A DNA stretch of 11,179 bases, taken from assembly GCA_900758315.1 (NCBI GenBank), contig CAAERF010000015.1:1-11179 (forward strand), in the 5' to 3' direction. How positions within the stretch are numbered: the stretch's first letter is position 1; the number at the start of each line of letters is the position of its first letter. Under the pieces are notes generated by a model. That model made no database searches and had not been told where the DNA came from. It saw only the letters and a program-made list of their open reading frames with translations. Of this stretch, positions 5,638-11,093 are shown piece by piece. The position numbers and the translations under genes are program-made. The stretch comes from an uncultured Oscillospiraceae bacterium (GTDB lineage Bacteria; Bacillota; Clostridia; Oscillospirales; Oscillospiraceae).

Positions 5638-6869
5638 CCCTTTTGCTCTGATAAAACAGCTTCTTTAAGCTGAATACCGATTCTTCTTGCCATCTCGACA
5701 GGGACAGCGTTACCTATTTGCTTGTATTGGTCACCAATGCCACCGCAAAATGTCCAGTCATCAGGGAATGACTGAATTCTTGCGGATTCTCTTACAGTAA
5801 ATGGGCGTGTTTCTTCGGGATGGCATCTTTCTGTTTGCTTTTGTGAAGGACTACATGTTAGCGTCAAACAAGGTTCTTCCCAACTAATACGGCGAGCCAT
5901 TCCTCTGCGTCCTCCACCAGAATAATATGATTTCCCCATATATTCTTTTGCAATATCTTCTGGCAGGTCCACCCAGCATCCTCCCGGCGGAACCAGTGCT
6001 AATACCTTTTTCTTCTTCTCGCTGTATTCTACGCCATCACTTTTGGGACAACCTTTAAGAGCTTCACGCAGTGTTGTCATTTTATCTTCTTCATTCGGAT
6101 AGCTGAATTCAATATCTGTGTCATTGCGAATGCCCACTATAACGATGCGCTCTCTTTTCTGTCCCACTCCGAAATATGCAGCATTGAGAATTTTTTGCTG
6201 AGTGTGATATCCCAGTGCTTCAAGTACATTGATAATGGTAGTGAGCGTGCGCCCTTTATCATGCGAGACTAACCCTCGTACATTTTCAGCCATAAATATC
6301 TTTGGATTAACTTCCTTGACACAGCGAGCAAATTCGTGAAACAAAGTTCCTCTTGTATCTTCGAATCCAAGCTTTTTTCCAGCGAAAGAAAACGCTTGGC
6401 ACGGAAAACCGCCCGTCACGATATCCACTTTATCTCTAAATTGTGTAAAATCAACATTGTGGATATCATCACAAATGACATTCCAATTTGGCCGATTAGT
6501 TCGTAATGTTTCGCAGCAAGCTTTGTCAAACTCTACATGCTCGACTGTTTTAATCCCTGCTTTTTCAAGGCCGAGAGCCAAGCCGCCAGCTCCTGCGAAT
6601 AATTCTATGGCGGTAACATCATCGTTTCTAATCATCGATGTATCGATTCCTTTCGTATCTGTGCTAAAATCCATGATTTCATTTGGAGCAACTGAAAGTA
6701 ACTGACACAAATCCTCAACCCTCGTTTTCAAAGGATTGTAATCATCGGATAGCATAACAGATAATTGATTTTTGGTAATTCCAAGCTGCTCAGCAAGTTC
6801 TGTATAGGTTTTGATTCTTTGCCTATCCATGGCCTCTCGAATTTTTACTTTCGACAGGTACATCTGCAT
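5634..6869 (-). CDS. DNA (cytosine-5) methyltransferase with N-terminal helix-turn-helix
   Basis: This 411-residue enzyme protects the endonuclease sites by C5 methylation. Residues 1-65 look like an XRE-type helix-turn-helix (KIREAMDRQRIKTYTELAEQ, then LGITKNQLSVML). The methylase follows: motif I ELFAGAGGLALGLE (from 89), motif IV GGFPCQAFSFAG with catalytic Cys157, motif VI AENVRG, motif VIII QKRERIVIVG (from 237), a target-recognition region of about 250-355, and IQSFPDDW and IGNAVPVEMARRI in motifs IX-X. Fused helix-turn-helix domains in M.SsoII, M.EcoRII and similar enzymes regulate their own operons, so this may be both modifier and regulator. Start: ATG 6869 follows AAAGG by 6 nt; GTG 6872 and ATG 6863 are alternatives. 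A good promoter lies just upstream. Confidence 0.93.
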   Translation of the reverse strand: MQMYLSKVKIREAMDRQRIKTYTELAEQLGITKNQLSVMLSDDYNPLKTRVEDLCQLLSVAPNEIMDFSTDTKGIDTSMIRNDDVTAIELFAGAGGLALGLEKAGIKTVEHVEFDKACCETLRTNRPNWNVICDDIHNVDFTQFRDKVDIVTGGFPCQAFSFAGKKLGFEDTRGTLFHEFARCVKEVNPKIFMAENVRGLVSHDKGRTLTTIINVLEALGYHTQQKILNAAYFGVGQKRERIVIVGIRNDTDIEFSYPNEEDKMTTLREALKGCPKSDGVEYSEKKKKVLALVPPGGCWVDLPEDIAKEYMGKSYYSGGGRRGMARRISWEEPCLTLTCSPSQKQTERCHPEETRPFTVRESARIQSFPDDWTFCGGIGDQYKQIGNAVPVEMARRIGIQLKEAVLSEQKG

Positions 6870-6896
6870 CACCAGCCTTTCAAAAGTTATGATTTT

Positions 6897-6925
6897 ATAT
6901 TAACATTTAATGGCCCAAAAATCAA
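6897..6925 (-). promoter_or_regulatory. Promoter of the methyltransferase gene
   Basis: On the minus strand TTGATT (6925-6920) and TAATAT (6902-6897) are 17 nt apart. The -10 lies about 28 nt upstream of the start codon, giving a short leader. The spacer holds GGGCC (6912-6916), so methylation or binding of the enzyme there could feed back on its own expression. Confidence 0.6.
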
Positions 6926-7035
6926 CCCTTTCAAGCATCAATAGCCCTCTCATTTTCAAAATCTATCAAATCGTAAAAACTTTCATCAAACATGCGTTTC
7001 TTTTGTTAAAAGTGCTATTTGCGCTTATATATAAT

Positions 7036-7077
7036 TGCGGTCAAAACATCGGATGCAAACCCGACATTTTGACCGCA
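7036..7077. repeat. Long inverted repeat at the edge of the restriction cassette
   Basis: TGCGGTCAAAA (7036-7046) and TTTTGACCGCA (7067-7077) are perfect 11-bp arms, with a further CGG/CCG pair inside (7050-7052, 7061-7063). It lies just after the stop of the minus-strand gene at 7087. It may be a terminator, though no T-run follows on either strand, or a trace of the cassette insertion. The rest of the 215-nt gap between the methyltransferase and the next gene is AT-rich and holds the methyltransferase promoter. Confidence 0.6.
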
Positions 7078-7086
7078 TATCGCCCC

Positions 7087-7386
7087 CTAACTGTTACATG
7101 ATTCCGTCCGGCTCTTGAACCCGGTTTGCTTTGCGCTCTCGCTTGCTTTCCGTCTGCGTTCCTCGCTATACGGTGCTTGCAGCCGGATAGACAGTCTGGA
7201 CTTGTCCAGCACATAGATCACGCCGCCCTGGGCGAAGGATTTTTCCAAACGGCAAAGGTCGGGGTGCTTCTTGCTGAACGCTGCCAGCCGCTTCCGCAGT
7301 CCGGCATTGTAGGTCTGTATGTGGGCGGTGTCCTCGCCCTCGTTGAACAGGATAATGGTCTCTTTCTCATACTTCGTCAGGGTCAT
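7087..7386 (-). CDS. Small conserved mobile-element protein, function unknown
   Basis: This encodes 99 residues starting MTLTKYEKETIILFNEGEDT, with a middle AHIQTYNAGLRKRLAAF and a basic C-terminus (RRRKASESAKQTGFKSR). Short proteins with this kind of FNE...A.I.TYN...L start are common in Clostridia integrative elements, but I know of no function. ATG 7386 is preferred because GGGAGG lies 9 nt upstream; ATG 7395 directly abuts that site. The start lies inside the end of the upstream gene (20-bp overlap), so the two are probably translated together. The basic tail could bind nucleic acid; this is a guess from composition. A perfect inverted repeat follows the stop. Confidence 0.65.
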   Translation of the reverse strand: MTLTKYEKETIILFNEGEDTAHIQTYNAGLRKRLAAFSKKHPDLCRLEKSFAQGGVIYVLDKSRLSIRLQAPYSEERRRKASESAKQTGFKSRTESCNS

Positions 7387-7666
7387 ATTCGTCATCCTCC
7401 CATTCAGCTGCCGGACAGCCGCCCACGATGCGCTCAAAAGCCTTTTCGTAATGCAGATATGCTTCCATCTCTAAGCGGAGATTGAAGAACATACAGCGAT
7501 ACCAACGGTCGGCGGTCGGGGCGTTCAGTTCCCTTGCGATTGCAAGGAAGAAATGCTTTACGGCAGGATCAGGGGCAAGCTCTGCCAGTGTACAGAAACG
7601 GTTGACCGTTGCTTCACGGTCGGGGCTGCCAAAGGCATACAGTGCTTTCTTCTGGTTCATTGTCAT
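7367..7666 (-). CDS. Hypothetical protein, 99 residues
   Basis: I do not recognise this family. The protein starts MTMNQKKALYAFGSPDREAT, looks helical through the middle (NRFCTLAELAPDPAVKHFFL, then AIARELNAPTADRWYRCMFF), and ends in an acidic tail (AAEWEDDEYDPDEV). No signal peptide or membrane segment is seen. ATG 7666 has AAAGGAG 9 nt upstream; a second ATG lies two codons on. It overlaps the next gene by 20 bp. A terminator-like hairpin (7690-7735) separates it from the membrane-protein gene upstream, so it may be expressed at a lower level or from read-through. Confidence 0.65.
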   Translation of the reverse strand: MTMNQKKALYAFGSPDREATVNRFCTLAELAPDPAVKHFFLAIARELNAPTADRWYRCMFFNLRLEMEAYLHYEKAFERIVGGCPAAEWEDDEYDPDEV

Positions 7667-7689
7667 AGTTTTGTTCTCCTTTGATTTGA

Positions 7690-7735
7690 TAAAATAAAAG
7701 CGGCAGGGACTTCACAAGAAAATACCTGTCGCTTT
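7690..7735 (-). terminator. Hairpin plus T-rich tail between the CD1845-like gene and the next gene
   Basis: On the minus strand AAAGCGACAGG (7735-7725) pairs with CCTGCCGCTTT (7707-7697), with one mismatch and a 17-nt loop. The tail is TATTTTAT. It ends about 25 nt before the start codon of the next gene, like the other leader hairpins in this element. Confidence 0.65.
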
Positions 7736-7758
7736 GCTGACGATATAAAATTGTTGGG

Positions 7759-8058
7759 TCAGGACTTGATAAAATCACGCAGTCCGTAGTTAATAACGGC
7801 GATTCTGATAATCAGCCATTCTGCAATGTGAGGGATGATAAAGACCACAAAGGCAACTGCCAGCAGTCGGAGCGTTTCTGCTCCTGCGCTGATGCCGAAC
7901 ATCCATCCGGCAATCGTTATCAGGAACATCAGCCCAGCAAGCAGATTGAAGATAACGGTCGAAAACTGCGTGAAGAAGATACCGACCCATTGTATCATGG
8001 TGACTGCCACAATCAGCGGCAGCACCAGCAGCTTAATGATTAGCTTTATCAGTCCCAT
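7759..8058 (-). CDS. CD1845-like small membrane protein
   Basis: This encodes 99 residues with three likely membrane segments (about 4-29, 35-55 and 62-88). The end, HIAEWLIIRIAVINYGLRDFIKS, resembles CD1845-type proteins of Clostridia mobile elements, which share an AEWL...NY.LRDFI ending. Function unknown; it acts at the cytoplasmic membrane. There is no cleavable signal peptide. ATG 8058 has AAGGAGG 6 nt upstream and lies 14 nt after the tnpV stop, in the same operon. The family call rests on the C-terminal pattern and the gene neighbourhood. Confidence 0.7.
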   Translation of the reverse strand: MGLIKLIIKLLVLPLIVAVTMIQWVGIFFTQFSTVIFNLLAGLMFLITIAGWMFGISAGAETLRLLAVAFVVFIIPHIAEWLIIRIAVINYGLRDFIKS

Positions 8059-8072
8059 GGTTTCCTCCTTGC

Positions 8073-8420
8073 TTAGCTGTAAATCAGCTCGTCCTTAATG
8101 ACTTCCTCTGCCTGTGCCACACAAGCGTTCATCTGACGAACCCATTCAAGCTGATTTGTGGCTTTGAGCTGTTCGGTCACGCCGTAGTGTTTCATCAGCT
8201 GGGGAAGGATGATGTTCATACGGCTCTTGGCGGCGGTTTCAATCTCCGCACAATGGGGATATAGCGTTTCGCTCAGCACCATCTCCGAAAAGAGAAACGG
8301 CTGTGCTATCCGCAGATACGACTTTCGCATTAGCCCCCACTTTCCAAGACGGATATTCGGGTTTTGCAGTTGAATGTCGGGGATGTAGTAATCTCCGCTC
8401 TTAATGAAGTTCAGTTCCAT
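8073..8420 (-). CDS. tnpV: Transposon-encoded protein TnpV
   Basis: This encodes 115 residues with the TnpV pattern: MELNFIKSGDYYIPDI, then LGKWGLMRKSYLR, LSETLYPHCAEIE, and GVTEQLKATNQLEWVRQMNA with the ending AEEVIKDELIYS. TnpV proteins accompany TnpX-type recombinases in Tn4451-like elements. They are not required for excision in the model elements, as far as I recall, and their role is open. ATG 8420 is chosen because AAGGAGG lies 6 nt upstream, in the 10-nt gap after the small gene before it. Co-transcribed with the recombinase gene. Confidence 0.88.
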   Translation of the reverse strand: MELNFIKSGDYYIPDIQLQNPNIRLGKWGLMRKSYLRIAQPFLFSEMVLSETLYPHCAEIETAAKSRMNIILPQLMKHYGVTEQLKATNQLEWVRQMNACVAQAEEVIKDELIYS

Positions 8421-8430
8421 AGTGTCCTCC

Positions 8431-8592
8431 TTACTGTTTGTCGTTGATGATTTCAATGCGCTCATACAGCCCGGAATCATCGTTCAGAAACAGGTTCTTG
8501 TGATGCTCTGCTTCGGCAAGGGAACGATAGTAATATTCTTCGTCCGGCTTGCCGTCCTTGCGGACAAATCTGACTATCCATAACTCATTCAT
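8431..8592 (-). CDS. Small protein coupled to the recombinase gene, function unknown
   Basis: This encodes 53 residues: MNELWIVRFVRKDGKPDEEY, YYRSLAEAEHHKNLFLNDDS, then GLYERIEIINDKQ. Its start codon overlaps the recombinase stop as ATGA, and AAAGGAGG lies 11 nt upstream inside the recombinase gene, so translation is coupled. Alternating hydrophobic residues suggest a small alpha-beta fold. By position it could be a recombination directionality factor or other helper of the recombinase, but I see no helix-turn-helix or excisionase motif. It is a real gene by ribosome site and spacing; the function is not recognised. Confidence 0.7.
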   Translation of the reverse strand: MNELWIVRFVRKDGKPDEEYYYRSLAEAEHHKNLFLNDDSGLYERIEIINDKQ

Positions 8593-10994
8593 GCTGGAAT
8601 ATCCTCCTTTTCTGCTTTCTTTTTGTGGTAGTCCTCTCTGCGCTTGGCAAGGTGGGCTTCGTATCGTTTGATGGCTTCGGGGTCTCCGGCTTCCGCATCG
8701 GCTTTCAATTTCTGATAGCACTTAACAGTGGCTTCACTCTGATATTTCCGCTTCTCAGCCAGCTTCCTTGCGGCTTCTTCATCGGTCTTGGCAAGCTCTA
8801 CAAGGGCTTCGTGTTCTGCTTTGCGCTTGGCAGTCCTTGTGCGGATATACTCCTTTTTTCGGGCTTCCATCATGGCGGCATACTCTGGATCAGCTACCAT
8901 TCTTGCTTCTTCACGCTCCTTTTTGCGCTGTCTGGCTTCGGCTTCCTTAGCTCTCATTGCTTCCAGTTGCTTGGCTGCTTCGGGGTCAGTTTTTGCCTTT
9001 TCTTTCAATTCAGCCCGTGTCAGTTTGTTTTTCTTTTTGGCTCGCTCCACTCGTTTGCGCTCCGTTTCGAGCATCTTTTCACGCTTGATGCGCTCTTTTT
9101 CCTCTAACTGACTGAGATATTCCGGGCTGGCTTCTCTGGCTTCCTTTAGCTTCTGGCGGTGCTTCTGATTCCGCTCACGCTGATATGCCAGATGTTCTTC
9201 ATACTGTGCGATAGCAACCGGGTCTCCGGCTTGTGCAGCTTCTCGCATAGCATACAGCTTTTGCTTTCTGCGTTCTTCCGAGCGTTTGCCCTTTTCCTGC
9301 TTCTTTCGCAGCTGCTCGGCTTCGATGGCGGCAATGCGTTCTTCCTCGGAAACAGTTTCAACAGGCGGGTAGTAGTTACCGATGAAATTGAAATGAATAT
9401 CAATGTTCTGCTGGCGGTAAATGGTTCGACCGCCTGTGGCTTCGTGAACCTCAATCCGGTCAATGAATGCATAGAGCATAGTGTCAGTCAGCTCCTCGCA
9501 GTCCCGGTATTTCTTGACCAGAGCGATAAAACGGGATGCGTCCACCTGCTTGATTTCGTCCTGCTGAACAAAATTTTCCAGCTCTGCAACACGCTTTTCC
9601 AGCAAAATCTGTTCTTCATCGTACTGCTGAATCATGCGCTGTGCCTGTCGCTCTGGCAGCAAGCCGCTCAAGGTACTCTCATAGAGCTTGTTGATTTTCT
9701 CGTCCAGCTCAGCCATTCGCTTCTTTGCTTCGGCAAGTTCCTGATAGCCGTTGTTTGCTGTTCTGGTCTGTTGCTCATTCCAAACGGCTTTGAGCTGCTG
9801 AATAAACTCGTCCTCATTTTCAAGGACATATTTGCTTACTGCCTGAATTGCCTGCAAAATTGCCGCTTCCAGAACCGATGTTTTTACATAATGGGAAACA
9901 CATTCGCCGCTCTTGCTTCGATAATTGCCGCATTGAAAAGCGGAATCTGAATCATAGTGCTTTTCGCTATGATTTGCTTCGGGGCTGATAAATCCCATTC
10001 TTGCGCCGCAGTCAGCGCAATACACCAAGCCGGACAGACGATGGGAGTAGGTGCCGTTTGCCACTCTGGGCTTTTTCTTTGAGCGTATCTTTCTGGCAAT
10101 ATCCCATGTGTCTTGGTCGATGATAGCTTCATGCGTGTCGGGAAAAATCATCAGCTCGTCCGGCGTTGCGGCTCTGCGCTGCTTGGTTTTGAAGTTCTCG
10201 CAGATGGACTTGCCCAACACAGTATGACCGAGATATTCCTGCCGATCAAGGATATAGCCAACGGTGGTTGCGCTCCATCGGTAGGGGTCTGCCACATTCT
10301 TGTGCCTGCAATTCTTCGGCTGATTTAAGGCTGCATAAGCGGAAGGGATCAGCACCTTGTCTGCTGTCAGCATTTCCGCAATGGCGGTGGTGCTGTTGCC
10401 CTGGCAAACCAGACGGAAGATTTTTCTGACAACCTCTGCGGCTGGCTCGTCCACGATGAGGGTCTGCTTATCGTCCGGCTTTCGCTTGTAGCCATACGGG
10501 ATAGAGCCGCTGCATCGCATTCCGTCTTTCATTCTGGACTTGAAGATTGCCTTGATTTTGTTGCTGGTGTCCTTGGCGTACCACTCGTTCATGATGTTCA
10601 AGAACGGCGTGAAGTCATTATCCTGTGGGGTGGCACTGTCCACATTGTTGTTGATGGCTATGAACCGAACGCCCTTTTTCGGGAAAAGGATTTCTGTGTA
10701 GTAGCCAACTTGCAGATAATTTCTACCAAAACGGCTGAGATCCTTTACCACAAGGGTCTCCACTCGTCCGGCTTCGACTTCTTCCAGCAGGGCGGCAAAA
10801 CCAGGACGATTAAAGTTCGTGCCGGAATAGCCGTCATCATAGAAGTGCCGGATATTTCTCAGCCCATGCTGACGGGCATATTCTTCAAGATATTTCTTTT
10901 GGTTCTGGATGGAGTTCGATTCTCCAGCCTGTTCATCATCTCTGGATAAACGCTCATATAGAGCTGTAATTTTGATTTCTTCTTTCTTTGCCAC
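8589..10994 (-). CDS. Large serine recombinase (TnpX-type) with extended repetitive basic tail
   Basis: This 801-residue site-specific recombinase should excise, circularise and insert the element. The N-terminal catalytic domain (about 8-150) has YERLSRDD with nucleophile Ser17, and KDLSRFGRN (84-92). The recombinase domain follows (about 160-310). The zinc ribbon has C326, C329, C355 and C365, and a coiled-coil segment spans about 410-480. Residues from about 548 to the end form an extra, highly charged helical tail of six degenerate units with a DPEA-like start. TnpX of Tn4451 is about 707 residues and many relatives are shorter, so the tail is an extension. Start GTG 10994 follows GGGAGG by 7 nt. 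No full promoter exists in the integrated state; one would form in the circle. Its stop overlaps the next gene's ATG. Confidence 0.94.
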   Translation of the reverse strand: MAKKEEIKITALYERLSRDDEQAGESNSIQNQKKYLEEYARQHGLRNIRHFYDDGYSGTNFNRPGFAALLEEVEAGRVETLVVKDLSRFGRNYLQVGYYTEILFPKKGVRFIAINNNVDSATPQDNDFTPFLNIMNEWYAKDTSNKIKAIFKSRMKDGMRCSGSIPYGYKRKPDDKQTLIVDEPAAEVVRKIFRLVCQGNSTTAIAEMLTADKVLIPSAYAALNQPKNCRHKNVADPYRWSATTVGYILDRQEYLGHTVLGKSICENFKTKQRRAATPDELMIFPDTHEAIIDQDTWDIARKIRSKKKPRVANGTYSHRLSGLVYCADCGARMGFISPEANHSEKHYDSDSAFQCGNYRSKSGECVSHYVKTSVLEAAILQAIQAVSKYVLENEDEFIQQLKAVWNEQQTRTANNGYQELAEAKKRMAELDEKINKLYESTLSGLLPERQAQRMIQQYDEEQILLEKRVAELENFVQQDEIKQVDASRFIALVKKYRDCEELTDTMLYAFIDRIEVHEATGGRTIYRQQNIDIHFNFIGNYYPPVETVSEEERIAAIEAEQLRKKQEKGKRSEERRKQKLYAMREAAQAGDPVAIAQYEEHLAYQRERNQKHRQKLKEAREASPEYLSQLEEKERIKREKMLETERKRVERAKKKNKLTRAELKEKAKTDPEAAKQLEAMRAKEAEARQRKKEREEARMVADPEYAAMMEARKKEYIRTRTAKRKAEHEALVELAKTDEEAARKLAEKRKYQSEATVKCYQKLKADAEAGDPEAIKRYEAHLAKRREDYHKKKAEKEDIPA
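8592..9353 (-). repeat. Six degenerate 33-41-residue repeats in the recombinase C-terminus
   Basis: Residues about 583-801 of the recombinase can be laid out as units beginning GDPVAIAQYEEHLA (590), SPEYLSQLEEKE (623), TDPEAAKQLEAM (669), ADPEYAAMMEARKK (701), TDEEAARKLAEKRK (737) and GDPEAIKRYEAHLA (770). Each is followed by a lysine/arginine-rich helix. The first and last units are the most alike, with YExHLAxxRE in common. The spacing ranges from 33 to 46 residues. Confidence 0.65.
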
Positions 10995-11021
10995 GGTTTT
11001 ACCTCCCTTCTATATGTAATC

Positions 11022-11072
11022 AGCAGATAAACATCAGTCGTGCTTGTGAAACACACCCTTTGTCTATCTGCT
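11022..11072. repeat. Inverted repeat in the right end of the element
   Basis: AGCAGATA (11022-11029) and TATCTGCT (11065-11072) are perfect 8-bp arms 35 nt apart, between the recombinase start and the right core. The inner arm also pairs in orientation with TTATCTGCT at 148-156 of the left end. These are likely protein-binding sites of the attachment region. The stop of the truncated host gene (11064-11066) lies in the outer arm. Confidence 0.5.
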
Positions 11073-11075
11073 TAT

Positions 11076-11081
11076 AGTATA
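11076..11081 (-). promoter_or_regulatory. Inward-facing -10 hexamer TATACT at the right end
   Basis: TATACT (5 of 6 consensus) lies on the minus strand, about 80 nt upstream of the recombinase start. In the integrated state the sequence 17 nt upstream is host-gene DNA without a -35 match. After circle formation TTGACA of the left end (100-105) would take that place with a 17-nt spacer. Confidence 0.7.
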
Positions 11082-11085
11082 ACCG

Positions 11086-11093
11086 TTCGGGTC
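11086..11093. other. Right attachment junction core (TTCGGGTC)
   Basis: This is the second copy of the 8-bp core. On the minus strand the host frame TAT GTG GTC ACT GAC CCG AA runs intact into it and then diverges, reading NGYTISR and a stop inside the element. Confidence 0.8.

Larger units (their letters stand above)
87..11093. mobile_element. Integrative mobilizable element, about 11.0 kb, inserted in a virD4-like gene
   Basis: The element is bounded by two direct copies of TTCGGGTC (plus strand) at 87-94 and 11086-11093. Outside these copies the minus strand encodes two parts of one VirD4-like protein, in the same frame. Inside lie a large serine recombinase transcribed inward from the right end, tnpV, tnpW, a relaxase with a candidate oriT, a primase-like gene, a VapE helicase and a restriction-modification cassette. 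No transfer-pore or coupling-protein gene is present apart from the interrupted one, so this is a mobilizable and not a self-transmissible element. The boundaries are read directly from the sequence. The exact crossover dinucleotide inside the 8-bp core is not known. The overall design resembles the Tn4451/TnpX group. Confidence 0.88.

Noticed and set aside
7036..7077. Calling the long inverted repeat a terminator outright
   Set aside because: The stem is strong but neither side has a T-run (the minus side continues AATTATATATAAG), so it is listed as a repeat with unknown role.
6910..7101. Plus-strand open frame of 63 codons between the methyltransferase and the gene at 7087
   Set aside because: No ribosome site. 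It covers the methyltransferase promoter and the long inverted repeat, and its composition is simply AT-rich.
8592..9353. A separate coiled-coil gene fused to the recombinase by a sequencing frameshift
   Set aside because: The frame is continuous, no ribosome site or start region is seen at the boundary, and the stop is coupled to the next gene, so a natural extension is simpler.
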